Shown here in pieces: positions 1 to 9,844 of a stretch of 56,807 bases of DNA. Source of the DNA: Haloferax prahovense DSM 18310 (GTDB taxonomy: Archaea; Halobacteriota; Halobacteria; Halobacteriales; Haloferacaceae). The stretch is from the NCBI RefSeq assembly GCF_000336815.1, contig NZ_AOLG01000054.1, positions 124,480-181,286 of the forward strand, written 5' to 3'. The notes below the pieces were generated by a model. The model saw nothing but the letters and a program-made list of their open reading frames with translations. It made no database searches and was not told where the DNA came from. The position numbers and the translations under genes were made by a program. How positions within the stretch are numbered: position 1 is the first letter of the stretch; every line of letters starts with the position of its first letter.

Positions 1-386
1 TCGGTGGGTGGGCGCTGAGCATGCGCGGAAACAGCATCCGCGTCCTCGGCGAGGACTACCTCAGAGTCGCCAGACTCCGTGGGCTTCCCACCCGTCGCAT
101 CGCACTCCGGTACGTCGCTCGGAACGCGATTCTGCCGATGTACACCGGGCTGATGATCGCCATCGGGACGGTCTTCGGCGGCGCGGTCATCATCGAGAAC
201 ATCTTCGCGTACCCCGGTATCGGCTTCTACCTCATCCAGGCCATCAACGCGCGGGACTCGCCGCTGATGATGGGCGCGTTCATCCTCATCACCGTCGCGA
301 TGGTCATCGGCATCACCGTCGCCGACCTGACGTACGGATGGCTCGATCCCCGCGCGAAAGGAGGTGCTTCGCGTGAGTCCTACTGA
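1..386 (+). CDS. dppB: Peptide-type ABC transporter permease, DppB-like (5' end missing)
   Basis: This is the C-terminal part of a binding-protein-dependent ABC permease of the dipeptide/oligopeptide/nickel class. The open frame runs in from before the window (first full codon at base 3), so about 127 residues remain. Visible are the cytoplasmic EAA-type loop (DYLRVARLRGLPTRRIALRY, with the conserved Gly), which contacts the ATPases, and two hydrophobic segments around GLMIAIGTVFGGAVII and AFILITVAMVIGITVADL. The protein ends in LDPRAKGG, a typical DppB tail. It overlaps the start of the next permease and heads the visible part of a dppBCDF operon. The substrate cannot be read from the sequence; halophilic members also import sugars or nickel. 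Confidence 0.93.
   Translation, partial: GGWALSMRGNSIRVLGEDYLRVARLRGLPTRRIALRYVARNAILPMYTGLMIAIGTVFGGAVIIENIFAYPGIGFYLIQAINARDSPLMMGAFILITVAMVIGITVADLTYGWLDPRAKGGASRESY
357..366 (+). promoter_or_regulatory. Strong Shine-Dalgarno site deciding the dppC start
   Basis: AAAGGAGGTG lies inside the end of dppB, six bases before the GTG at 373. An earlier in-frame GTG at 364 falls inside this site, so 373 is the better start. Most other genes here look leaderless; this one shows that internal operon cistrons use Shine-Dalgarno initiation. Confidence 0.7.
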
Positions 387-1536
387 GCCGACAGACGGTG
401 TGTCCGACGGTTCGTTGGGCGACGAGACTGCGGACCCGCTCGTCGAGGCACTCGGTTGTGACTCCGACACAAGTTCCGCTTCGCGTGAGAGGGACCGGCG
501 AGCTGCCGTCACCGGACACGACGGAGCGGGACGAACAGTCGCGGACGGCGGAAAGACCGTCTCCGAGTTCGAGCGGATGGCGGACGTCTCGATGACCGAC
601 CGCGAGCGTCGCCGCCAGTGGCTCGACGAAGCGGTGCTCGCGCCCGCGCGAATCGTGTGGGAGGACTGGCGCGCCAGAGCAGGGCTGCTCGTCGTCGTCA
701 CCTACCTGCTGCTGGGAACGGTCGGGCCGCTGCTCGTCAGCGAGCCGCGACCGAACCAGGGGCCGCTTCTCGTCGGCGCATTTCGGACGCTCGACTACCC
801 GCTGGGAACGACCGCGTCGGGAACAAGTATCCTCTCGCAGCTGGTCCACGCCACGCCGTCGATGCTCGTCATGATCACCGCGGGTGCGGTGTTCACAGTC
901 GTCCTCGGCACGGCCATCGGCACGCTTGCCGGCTACAAAGGCGGCCAGATCGACAGCGCCCTGATGACGGTCACGGACATCATGATGACGGTTCCGGGGC
1001 TCCCACTGACCATCGTCCTCGCGACGGCGCTGCAGATCAAAGGGAACCCGGCCGTCATCGGCGTCCTCATTACAATAAACGCCTGGGCCGGGTTAGCCCG
1101 CGCGATTCGCTCGCAGGTGCTCACCATCAGAGACGACGAGTACGTCGAGGCCTCGCGCATCATGGGGATGAGCACGCCGACCATCGTCGCCGGCGACATC
1201 ATCCCGAATCTGATGCCGTACATCACGATGAACTTCGTCCAGCAGGCCCGCGCGGTCATCTTCGGTTCCGTGGGGCTGTACTTCCTCGGCGTGCTCCCGT
1301 ACAACAACGTCAACTGGGGCGTCATGATGAACGCGGCGGTCAACCGCGCCGGGGCGACCTCCTCGCCGTCGGCCTTCCACTGGCTGCTGATGCCGATGCT
1401 GACTATCATCGTCCTCGCACTCGGCCTGACCCTCCTCGCACAGGGAGCGGACCGCATCTTCAACCCGCGGGTCCGTGCCCGACACGCGAAATCCGTCGCC
1501 AGCGACGGCGACGCCGCGAACTCGGGAGAGATCTAA
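373..1536 (+). CDS. dppC: Peptide-type ABC transporter permease, DppC-like
   Basis: This is the second membrane subunit of the importer, about 387 residues from GTG 373. The first 75 or so residues are polar and low in complexity, an extension longer than bacterial DppC and common in haloarchaea. A first membrane segment follows (AGLLVVVTYLLLGTVGPLL, near residue 104), then a periplasmic-side loop and the permease core of about five hydrophobic segments from residue 163. The EAA loop is at about residues 257-279 (YVEASRIMGM, then a conserved Gly-Asp and IIPN). It overlaps dppB and ends one base before the dppD start codon, so the genes are one operon. DppB and DppC should form the heterodimeric channel driven by DppD and DppF. 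Confidence 0.93.
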   Translation: MSPTEPTDGVSDGSLGDETADPLVEALGCDSDTSSASRERDRRAAVTGHDGAGRTVADGGKTVSEFERMADVSMTDRERRRQWLDEAVLAPARIVWEDWRARAGLLVVVTYLLLGTVGPLLVSEPRPNQGPLLVGAFRTLDYPLGTTASGTSILSQLVHATPSMLVMITAGAVFTVVLGTAIGTLAGYKGGQIDSALMTVTDIMMTVPGLPLTIVLATALQIKGNPAVIGVLITINAWAGLARAIRSQVLTIRDDEYVEASRIMGMSTPTIVAGDIIPNLMPYITMNFVQQARAVIFGSVGLYFLGVLPYNNVNWGVMMNAAVNRAGATSSPSAFHWLLMPMLTIIVLALGLTLLAQGADRIFNPRVRARHAKSVASDGDAANSGEI

Positions 1537-1537
1537 C

Positions 1538-2590
1538 ATGCCACGAGACAGAACTACAGCGGGACGCGGCGCGCGCGATCCTATCATAGAGGTCCGCAAC
1601 GCGAGCGTCACCTACGACTTAGAACACAGAGACGCAATGGTACTCGACGACGTGAGTATCGACCTCAGACGCGGGGAGATACTCGGCGTCGTCGGCGAAT
1701 CTGGGTCGGGCAAGTCGATGCTCGCCAACGCGATGATGGACGCGGTCGAAGAACCCGGGGTCACCACCGGCGAGATTCGGTACTACCCCGAGCGCGGAAG
1801 CGAGCCCGTGAACATCCTCGACCTGTCGGACGAGGAACTGCGGTCACTCCGTTGGGAAGAGATATCGATGGTGTTCCAGGGAGCACTCTCCTCGTTCAAC
1901 CCCACGATGACTATCCGCGGGCATTTCGAGGAGACCCTCGACGCCCATGACTACGACGTCGAGGAGGGAATGGATCGAGCGCGGGAACTCCTCGCAGACC
2001 TGTATCTGGACCCCGACCGGGTGCTGGACTCGTATTCACACGAACTCTCCGGCGGAATGAGCCAGCGAGCGCTCATCGCGCTCTCGCTCGTCTTGGAGCC
2101 GCAGGTCCTCCTGATGGACGAGCCGACGGCGGCCCTGGACCTGCTGATGCAGCGGTCCATCCTGAGCCTGCTCGACGACATCAAGGAGAAGTACGACCTG
2201 TCGATCCTCTTTATCACGCACGACCTCCCGCTCGTGTCCGGACTGGCCGACCGTCTCGCCATCCTGTACGCGTTCGAACTGGCCGAGGTCGGACCGAGCG
2301 AACAGGTCGTTCGAAACTCTCAACACCCGTACACGCGAGCGCTCCTGAGAGCGGTCCCGAGTCTCGATGCCCCGTTGGAGACGATGCGACCGATACCGGG
2401 AAGCGCGCCGAACCCGGCGAATACGCCGGACGGCTGTCACTACGCGCCGCGGTGTCCCCTCGCGACCGACGAGTGCTACGAGGAGGCCCCGCCGTGGTTC
2501 GACACCGCGGACGACCAGCGGACGGCGTGTTTCAACCACGACGACGCCGGCGATGCGGTTCCGCTGGAACTGGAGGTGGTCGAGTCATGA
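1538..2590 (+). CDS. dppD: Peptide-type ABC transporter ATP-binding protein, DppD-like
   Basis: This is an ABC ATPase of 350 residues. The frame is open further upstream, but ATG 1538 lies one base after the dppC stop with a GGGAG-type site ahead of it, so I use that start. Walker A is GESGSGKS (residues 53-60), the Q-loop is MVFQG (Q114), the signature is LSGGMSQR (from residue 170) and Walker B is VLLMDEPTAALD (190-201). The end carries the oligopeptide-type C-terminal module with cysteines (CHYAPRCP, then a later Cys), seen in DppD/OppD proteins. The signature LSGGMSQR rather than LSGGQQQR is typical of the D subunit. Its stop overlaps the dppF start (ATGA), implying translational coupling and a DppD-DppF heterodimer. 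Confidence 0.94.
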   Translation: MPRDRTTAGRGARDPIIEVRNASVTYDLEHRDAMVLDDVSIDLRRGEILGVVGESGSGKSMLANAMMDAVEEPGVTTGEIRYYPERGSEPVNILDLSDEELRSLRWEEISMVFQGALSSFNPTMTIRGHFEETLDAHDYDVEEGMDRARELLADLYLDPDRVLDSYSHELSGGMSQRALIALSLVLEPQVLLMDEPTAALDLLMQRSILSLLDDIKEKYDLSILFITHDLPLVSGLADRLAILYAFELAEVGPSEQVVRNSQHPYTRALLRAVPSLDAPLETMRPIPGSAPNPANTPDGCHYAPRCPLATDECYEEAPPWFDTADDQRTACFNHDDAGDAVPLELEVVES

Positions 2591-3741
2591 GCGACCAACG
2601 CAACTCGACGGAGAGTCAAACGGCCGACCGAGACAACGAGACCGTCGTCTCGCTCGAAGACGTCTCCGTGAACTTCGAGAAAGAACAGGGGTTCGTCGAC
2701 TCGCTTTTCAACGACGCGCAGCGAGTAAGGGCGGTCGACGGCGTCTCAATCGACATTCCCGAGAACGAAGTCCTCGCGCTCGTCGGAGAGTCCGGGTGCG
2801 GAAAGACGACCCTCGGGAAGACGATAATCGGCGTTCAGCGCCCCACGAGCGGGACGGTGACCTACCGCGGCCAGGACGTGTGGAACGCCAAAGACGGAAA
2901 CGGAGACGTACGCATCCCGTACGGTGACATCCGCAAGGCGCTCCAGATAATCCATCAGGACCCCGGCGCGGCGCTCAATCCAAATCGGAAGGTGCTGACC
3001 TCGCTCGAAGCGCCGCTCAAGCGGTGGAACTCCGAGATGTCTCCCGAGGACCGGCGCGCGCGAATCTTCGCGCTTCTGGACCGAGTCGGGATGCAGCCAC
3101 CCCAGGAATACGCACACAGGTACCCACACCAACTGAGCGGCGGAGAGCAACAGCGCGTCGCACTCGTGCGTGCGCTGCTGATGAATCCGGACGTCATCCT
3201 CGCCGACGAGGCCGTCAGCGCGCTCGACGTCTCGCTCCGCGTCGAGACGATGGACCTGCTGCTCGAACTCCAAGCGCAGTTCAACACGTCGTTCGTTTTC
3301 ATCTCGCACACGCTGTCGAACGCCCGGTACCTCACCGAGAAGGCCGGCGGCCGCGTCGCCATTATGTACCTCGGGGAAATCGTCGAAATCGGCCCCCCGA
3401 AGAAGGTACTTCGCGACCCGAAGCACCCCTACTCGAAGGTGCTCCGGTGGGCGACGGCTGACCTCGATCCGAGCCATCAGGAACTGACCGATCCGCCGGT
3501 CCGGTCTATCGACATCCCCGACCCGGTGAATCCGCCGTCAGGGTGCCACTTTCACACTCGCTGCCCCGAGGCGCGCGAGGCGTGTACGACCGAAGCGCCC
3601 GAACTTGGCGACGAGGCGGGTCAGCCGGGAACTCACTGCGCCGGGTGTCACCGGACGGACCCGGACCACGAGTACTGGGACAGCGACCCGCTCGATGGCG
3701 TCGAAGCCGAATTCGCGCCGCGGGGAGAGAGCGATGACTGA
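2587..3741 (+). CDS. dppF: Peptide-type ABC transporter ATP-binding protein, DppF-like
   Basis: This is the second ATPase of the importer, 384 residues from ATG 2587. The start overlaps the dppD stop and is preceded at 2572-2579 by GGAGGTGG, a good Shine-Dalgarno site. Walker A is GESGCGKTT (residues 67-75). The signature LSGGEQQRVALVRALL and Walker B VILADEAVSALD follow, with the switch His in ISHTL. The C-terminal Cys-containing region (CHFHTRCPEAREAC) matches the oligopeptide-transporter module. Walker B has ADEAVSALD where most relatives have CDEPVSALD; the catalytic Glu is kept. The gene closes the transporter set and runs into a very short ORF and a small membrane protein by overlaps. 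Confidence 0.94.
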   Translation: MSDQRNSTESQTADRDNETVVSLEDVSVNFEKEQGFVDSLFNDAQRVRAVDGVSIDIPENEVLALVGESGCGKTTLGKTIIGVQRPTSGTVTYRGQDVWNAKDGNGDVRIPYGDIRKALQIIHQDPGAALNPNRKVLTSLEAPLKRWNSEMSPEDRRARIFALLDRVGMQPPQEYAHRYPHQLSGGEQQRVALVRALLMNPDVILADEAVSALDVSLRVETMDLLLELQAQFNTSFVFISHTLSNARYLTEKAGGRVAIMYLGEIVEIGPPKKVLRDPKHPYSKVLRWATADLDPSHQELTDPPVRSIDIPDPVNPPSGCHFHTRCPEAREACTTEAPELGDEAGQPGTHCAGCHRTDPDHEYWDSDPLDGVEAEFAPRGESDD

Positions 3742-3790
3742 GGCCGTAGAGACGACCGAGGCCGCAGTGTCCGCGGGGTACCACGGATGA
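3734..3790 (+). CDS. 18-codon ORF bridging dppF and the next gene
   Basis: This tiny ORF starts at ATG 3734 inside the dppF end (GGGGAGAG sits just upstream) and ends in the TGA that overlaps the ATG of the small membrane gene (ATGA at 3787). The peptide is MTEAVETTEAAVSAGYHG, acidic and without a hydrophobic stretch. I do not recognise it. Its likely role, if translated, is to carry ribosomes across the gap so the next gene is translationally coupled. It may equally be chance; only the two exact overlaps argue for it. Confidence 0.3.
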   Translation: MTEAVETTEAAVSAGYHG

Positions 3791-3993
3791 CCGCCGTCTG
3801 GCGCGTGTTCTTCGTTTCGAGCGTCGTCCTGCTCGCCTTCCTCGCGCTCTCGTTCCCGTACGTCGAACCGGGGACAGCGACGTTCGTCGTCACCCTCTTG
3901 AGTCTCGGGATGCTCGGCGTGACGGTCGTCGGTTCGTCCGCGCTCATATACTTCGACTGGGACCCCTTCGAAGAAATCGAGCTAAGCCGGTGA
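3787..3993 (+). CDS. Small two-helix membrane protein
   Basis: This 68-residue protein has two hydrophobic segments: residues 5-25 (WRVFFVSSVVLLAFLALSF) and about 33-54 (FVVTLLSLGMLGVTVVGSSA), ending in an acidic DWDPFEEIE tail. It follows the dpp operon through an ATGA overlap with an 18-codon ORF, so it is probably co-transcribed with the importer. It may be an accessory membrane component, or simply a passenger. I recognise no named family. The acidic tail and codon usage match the surrounding genes, so I consider it real. Confidence 0.7.
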   Translation: MTAVWRVFFVSSVVLLAFLALSFPYVEPGTATFVVTLLSLGMLGVTVVGSSALIYFDWDPFEEIELSR

Positions 3994-4047
3994 GACACGA
4001 GCCACCAACCCACACCACAGCACGCGAGCCACCAACCATACACAACA

Positions 4048-4503
4048 ATGCCACGCGCACTTGTCGCAATTGACCAGATCGACCGTGACCGAGACATCCT
4101 GGAACGCGCCCGGACGTTCGCCATCGGCGCTGGGACGCCCCTCGTCGTCGTCGCACTCGCGACGCCGGACGAGTACGAGGAGGTCGAACGGACGCTTGAT
4201 GCCATCGGCCAGGTAGAGCACACGAACTACGACGAAGACGCTGTCCTCGAAGGCGTGTCCGGCGAGGTCGAAGACGCTGCGAACCAGGTTCTCGGGTCGG
4301 CCGTCGACCACGAGCTCAGAACCGTCGTCGCGGAGGCGGGCGAACAGGCCGCCGCAATCGTCGATATCGCGAACCAGACCGGCTGTGACCACGTCTTCCT
4401 TTCGGGACCCCGTCGATCACCGACGAAGAAGGCGCTCTTCGGGGACCGCACCCAGCGGGTCATCCTCGACTTCGAGGGCTACGTAACCGTTGCAATGAGC
4501 TGA
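4048..4503 (+). CDS. Universal stress protein family (UspA-like) protein
   Basis: This is a 151-residue single-domain protein. It begins RALVAIDQIDRDRDILERA, the beta1-alpha1 start of the UspA fold with an Asp after the first strand. It continues through a second strand (TPLVVVALATP) and the C-terminal part IVDIANQTGCDHVFLSGP...LFGDRTQRVILDFEGYVTV. In ATP-binding family members the last part carries G-2x-G-9x-G(S/T); here that motif is poorly conserved (SGPRRSPTKKALFGDRTQR), so nucleotide binding is uncertain. It lies 54 bases after the small membrane gene and before the TrmB-type regulator. The role is presumably stress-related, but the partner is unknown. Confidence 0.85.
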   Translation: MPRALVAIDQIDRDRDILERARTFAIGAGTPLVVVALATPDEYEEVERTLDAIGQVEHTNYDEDAVLEGVSGEVEDAANQVLGSAVDHELRTVVAEAGEQAAAIVDIANQTGCDHVFLSGPRRSPTKKALFGDRTQRVILDFEGYVTVAMS

Positions 4504-4626
4504 AAAACAGTACGGGGTCGTTTCGCTTCCGATACCGTAGCGGTCGATATCGCTCGTCGGGTTCGGGAACACCGCACCACGGCAGAAGGTATCTATATGG
4601 ACGAACAGTTATCTCACACGAACAAA

Positions 4627-5689
4627 ATGACTCGGTCCAGTGGACTGAACGATTCGGCGCTCAGGGAGGAACTGAGCGTCTTCGGCCTGTCCGATACGGA
4701 GATCGACACGTATCTCGCACTCCTCTCGCTGGGAGAGGCGACGACCCGTGCCATCGCGGAAGCCGCAGACGTCAGCCAGCGGGGCGTATACGGCATCGCC
4801 GAACGACTCGAGCGACGGGGACTCGTCCGGGTGAAGAAACACGCGTCGCCGACGACGATCAGCGCCTTGCCGCCCGAGGAGGCGATGCGGAACCTCTCTA
4901 CCCGCATCGAATCGATAACGCCGTCGCTCAAGGAGCGTTTCGACGATAGTACGGAGCAGGCACCCGAGATACGGATCATAAAGTCCCGCGAGACTGCGCT
5001 CAAACGGATGCGGACCGCCCTCTCGGAGGCGGAGGTCGAGGCGTTAGTCGCCGTGCCAGAACACATCTATCCCGAAATAGAAGCGGAACTCAAGGACGCG
5101 GCCGCCAGAGGCGTGTTCGTCTTCCTCCTGCTCGGCGAGATGGACGAGGTGGACGACGACACCTACGAATTCGCCGATGTCGCCGACGCCGTCCGCTACT
5201 GGGACGCGAGCCTCCCGTTCCTCTACACCGTCGACGACAAATCCGCGATGATCGGTGACCCCCACGTCCTCGAACTGCCACACAACGACAAGGACGCGGT
5301 CACCGTCACACAGAACCATCTATCTCGCGGGGTCCGTTCTCGGAATGTATCTCAGCGCCTACTGGCCCGCCTCGAAGCCCCAGTACGTGACAGACCCCGA
5401 CCCGCTTCCGGCGTCGTACGATTGGTTCCGCGAGGCGGTCTTCCACGCGTTTCTCCATCGGCAAGCGGGGACCGACCTCTGGGCAGACGTCGTGACGGAG
5501 AGCGGTGAGGAGTTCTTCGGAAAGATAATCGACATCAGACAGGCGTTCGTCGAACCGGCGTCGAACGACTACACGTTAGAGACGAGCCTCGTTCTCGAGA
5601 CGCTCGATGGCGAGGTGAGCTTCGGTGGGCCGGGCGCGTTCATGGAGGACCACCGGGCTGAGAGCGTCACGCTCCGGGCTAACCCGTGA
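4627..5689 (+). pseudogene. TrmB-family transcriptional regulator with a broken reading frame
   Basis: The first frame encodes a winged helix (about residues 15-80, with LREELSVFGLSDTEIDTYLA and the recognition segment SQRGVYGIAERLERRGLV). A sensor domain of the TrmB type follows, through HVLELPHNDKDAVTVTQN near base 5316. The sequence then resumes in the next frame with IYLAGSVLGMYLSAYW and runs to 5689 through the expected C-terminal domain. One extra base, or two missing, near 5314-5318 (cagaaccatctat) explains the break. Joined, it would be about 353 residues, normal for the family. ATG 4627 is preferred over 4597 because a TATA-like box (tctatatgg) lies about 30 nt upstream. It could be a sequencing error, a real null allele or recoding. 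By position it may control the dpp-type importer. Confidence 0.8.
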
Positions 5690-5807
5690 GCGCCGTTCCC
5701 TCACCCCGCGAAAACTGACGAATCGAGACGCATCGTTCTCCGTCGTCCCGTGCGACACTGACACACAACCCCCGCGATGTTTCGGTTCCTCCGGCCCGAG
5801 GTATCGC

Positions 5808-7483
<1,676 letters not shown>

Positions 7484-7528
7484 GTTCGCCGGGGTCGAGC
7501 CGAGGGGTTCGAAGCGAGGGCGAGCCGC

Positions 7529-8146
7529 TCAGAGGAACTTGAACAGGTCGTCGCGGCCCTGCTCGTGGAGGTGCGACCGCAGGGCGTCTTCGAGGTGCGA
7601 GATGTCGCCGCGCTTGGCCGTGATGGGCGCGATGACGTTCCGCCACTGCTTCCACGGCGGGAAGAGGCCGAGGCGGTCGCAGAGGTCGTTCAGGCGCTCG
7701 TCGCGGTCGTCGACCTTGTCCATCTTGTTGACCGCGACCACGGTCGGGATGTCGAGTTCGTCGAGGAAGAAGAACATCTCCACGTCGTGCGGGATGGAGT
7801 CTTCGGTGGTGTGGCGGTCGATGATGTCGATGACGCTCTTCCCGTCGACGACGAGGACCGCCGCGAGGATGTCGTCGGCGTTCTCCTCGATGTACTGGAC
7901 GACGTCGGTCTTGATTGCCTCGCGGGTGTCGCGGTCGACGCCGGACATGAAGCCGAACCCGGGGAGGTCGGTGAACATGAATTTCTCCGCGTTCCAGTCG
8001 AAGTGGTTGGGTTTGCGGGTGACGCCGGGCTTCTTACCCGTCGTGAACTTGCTGTGACCCGTCAGCTCTCGCATCAGGGTCGACTTCCCCACGTTCGACC
8101 GCCCGACGAGGACGATTTCGTCGCGGTTCGGTCGGTCTTCGAACAT
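7529..8146 (-). CDS. engB: GTP-binding protein EngB
   Basis: This small GTPase of 205 residues belongs to the YihA/EngB group of the TrmE-Era-EngA superfamily. G1 is GRSNVGKS (residues 15-22), G2 is a Thr in KPGVTRK, G3 is DLPG (60-63), G4 is NKMDKVD and G5 lies in APITAKRGD. Bacterial EngB acts in large-subunit ribosome assembly; an archaeal role in ribosome biogenesis is assumed by homology. The length is normal. It is transcribed opposite to the dehydrogenase and shares the strand with the HTH gene upstream, from which a terminator-like hairpin separates it. Confidence 0.94.
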   Translation of the reverse strand: MFEDRPNRDEIVLVGRSNVGKSTLMRELTGHSKFTTGKKPGVTRKPNHFDWNAEKFMFTDLPGFGFMSGVDRDTREAIKTDVVQYIEENADDILAAVLVVDGKSVIDIIDRHTTEDSIPHDVEMFFFLDELDIPTVVAVNKMDKVDDRDERLNDLCDRLGLFPPWKQWRNVIAPITAKRGDISHLEDALRSHLHEQGRDDLFKFL

Positions 8147-8215
8147 ACCGGCGGTTCGCCGCCGCGACGGATAAGGAGGACGGTACGGACGCCGCGCTCC
8201 GGGGCGTCGACGCCG

Positions 8216-8259
8216 AAAAAATCACGTCTCCGGGCGAGTCGCCCCCACGACGACTCGCC
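8216..8259 (-). terminator. Hairpin followed by a T run after the HTH gene
   Basis: On the minus strand a perfect 9-bp stem (GGCGAGTCG and CGACTCGCC, arms at 8251-8259 and 8233-8241, nine-base loop) is followed about 11 bases later by six Ts (8216-8221 read in reverse). It lies between the HTH gene stop and the engB start, where a terminator would isolate engB. Archaea terminate mainly at T runs; the hairpin may aid this or may be incidental. Confidence 0.55.
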
Positions 8260-8285
8260 GACGACGCGTGAATGAGGCGGCCGCG

Positions 8286-8618
8286 TCAGTCACAACCGCC
8301 CGCCGATAACTCGCCCGCGTTCTCGTCGAGAAATCGCAACAGCGGCTCGATTTCGTCGAATCGAGGGCCGCGCGCGACGGAACCGAGATGACGGTTCCAC
8401 TCGACGAAGCCGGCGTCGGCGAGTTTCGGGAGATGAACGTGGAACAGCTCCACCTCCAGTCGGTCGCGGTTGCGGCCGCCACCAACGGCCGCGTCCCGCG
8501 TTGCCGCTTCGAGGCGCGCGTGCCGCCGTCGGCGAAGACCCATCAGCAACCGTCGCCGATGGACGTTTCCGAGGGCGTCGAACGCCTCGTCGAGGCGGGG
8601 GGACGCCGCGGCTACCAT
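8286..8618 (-). CDS. ArsR-like winged-helix protein of haloarchaeal type
   Basis: This is a 110-residue protein from ATG 8618; a longer frame exists upstream but begins with non-acidic sequence. LDEAFDALGNVHRRRLLMGL is the first helix of the haloarchaeal ArsR/DUF7344-like winged-helix group. VELFHVHLPKLADAGFVEW is the recognition helix plus wing, and EIEPLLRFLDENAG is a C-terminal helix. Such proteins are presumed DNA-binding regulators. The middle (about residues 25-52) is rich in Arg and Gly, unusual for the family, and suggests either decay or a loose linker. No target is evident; the long upstream non-coding region with a nested inverted repeat could be its control region. Confidence 0.75.
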   Translation of the reverse strand: MVAAASPRLDEAFDALGNVHRRRLLMGLRRRRHARLEAATRDAAVGGGRNRDRLEVELFHVHLPKLADAGFVEWNRHLGSVARGPRFDEIEPLLRFLDENAGELSAGGCD

Positions 8619-9097
8619 CGGCACAACCCCCGTTGGATCCGAACAGGCGTCGCGCGACGGGCGCGAGACGCCGAGGCAAAGCGTCTCCCGCGAGTCGCCG
8701 GAAGACCCCGCTCCGGGCACTCGGTGGACACCACCCGATACCGGTACCGTCGAGAGCGTGACCCGTCAATCACACGTCCGTACGCCTCTGCGCCACCACG
8801 GCGCGGTTTGACGGCGTACGGTTGTCGATGTCTGTGTGCGTTCACAACTACGTCCCCGAGAGAGCATAGCTAGCAAGTCAGCATTCTCTTTCTGCTTTCA
8901 CAGTCCGGTCATTGAAGTAGCCACTCGGGAAACCTCCGGTACATGTTATGAACCGAATCTGGTCACGAATGGGGTATTTCGCCCGGAGTACGAGCTGAAT
9001 AGCGCAAATACCGGCTCCCTGAACAACCCAGCACCCGATTTCTGACAGTATTTCGACAAGAGAGTTCAATACGGCGGCGGCGAAATGACAGCCAGTA
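8619..9097. other. 479-base intergenic region without a convincing gene
   Basis: This region lies between the divergently transcribed HTH gene and the Bat-type regulator. Short ORFs here have atypical, non-acidic composition and I reject them as genes. The stretch 8875-9060 is clearly more AT-rich than the surroundings. It holds a nested inverted repeat at 8778-8821 and a 33-codon minus-strand frame (start at 8868) ending in TAPWWRRGVRTCD. A structured or regulatory RNA is possible; nothing decides it. Confidence 0.6.
8778..8821. repeat. Nested inverted repeat (9-bp outer stem, 5-bp inner stem)
   Basis: Outer arms CCGTACGCC (8778-8786) and GGCGTACGG (8813-8821) are perfect complements. Between them GCGCC-ACCAC-GGCGC (8790-8804) forms a second hairpin. 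The outer stem extends three more pairs (A-C-G with T-G-T, one wobble) past a single mismatch. The layout is that of a structured RNA or cruciform. Confidence 0.6.
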
Positions 9098-9760
9098 ATG
9101 GCCGTAATCGTCGAGTTGACGATCGATTCGGAGAGCTTCGACCTCGGGAGGGTCACCGCCGTGTCGAACGGTGTCCACATCGAGCTAGAGCGCGTCGTCC
9201 CGACCGGCGGTGAGGTCATGCCGTTCTTCTGGGCGCGCGGCACCGACTTCGAGGCGTTCGAACGCGCCGTCCGAAACAACAGTATCGTCGACGAGCTGAC
9301 CGCGGTCGCCCGTGTCGAAAACCGCGTGTTGTACAGAGTCAGCTGGGGTGGGACCACGTCGAGTCTGACCCGGATTCTCACCGACAGCGAGGCGACGATT
9401 CTCGAAGCCCACGGCAACGACCCGTGGATGTTCCGCCTCCGGTTCAACGACCACACCGGGCTGACCGAGTTTCACAACCGCTGTCAGGAGGAGAACCTCG
9501 AATTCCACGTCGAGCGCATCTACACCCTCGCGGAGGGCGAACCGGGCGTCTACAACTTCGATATCACCAACGAACAACAGGAGGCGCTCGTCACCGCTGT
9601 CTCGGAGGGCTACTTCGAGGTCCCCCGTCAGACCACGCTCAGCGAGGTCGCCGAGCGACTCGGAATCAGCCCGCAGGCCGCCTCCGAGCGCGTCCGCCGC
9701 GGGGCCGACACCGTCCTGCGGAAGGTGCTGTTGTCGCAGTCGGCGGCGGACCTCTCGTAG
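9098..9760 (+). CDS. Bacterio-opsin activator (Bat)-type HTH regulator
   Basis: This is a 220-residue haloarchaeal regulator. The N-terminal 150 residues form the sensory domain common in Bat-like proteins (VIVELTIDSESFDLGRV, RVENRVLYRVSW, then LEAHGNDPWMFRLRF). The C-terminal HTH_10 module begins at ITNEQQEALVTAVSEGYFEVPR and continues TTLSEVAERLGISPQAASERVRRG. The HTH spans roughly residues 160-212. Unlike Bat itself it has no PAS or GAF domain beyond this core. Ligand and targets are unknown. It is a single gene following a long non-coding stretch, with a weak TATA-like box near 9066. Confidence 0.9.
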   Translation: MAVIVELTIDSESFDLGRVTAVSNGVHIELERVVPTGGEVMPFFWARGTDFEAFERAVRNNSIVDELTAVARVENRVLYRVSWGGTTSSLTRILTDSEATILEAHGNDPWMFRLRFNDHTGLTEFHNRCQEENLEFHVERIYTLAEGEPGVYNFDITNEQQEALVTAVSEGYFEVPRQTTLSEVAERLGISPQAASERVRRGADTVLRKVLLSQSAADLS

Positions 9761-9844
9761 GCGACTGCTCGCGCCGAGACGCCGTTCGCCCGCGACACGA
9801 ACGGGGGAGCTATTGGTCCGCCGCGAGTACGCCACGGCGACGCG

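Noticed and set aside
8836..9045. 69-codon plus-strand frame before the Bat-type gene
   Set aside because: Its composition is neutral and serine-rich, with no acid bias and no promoter at the right distance.
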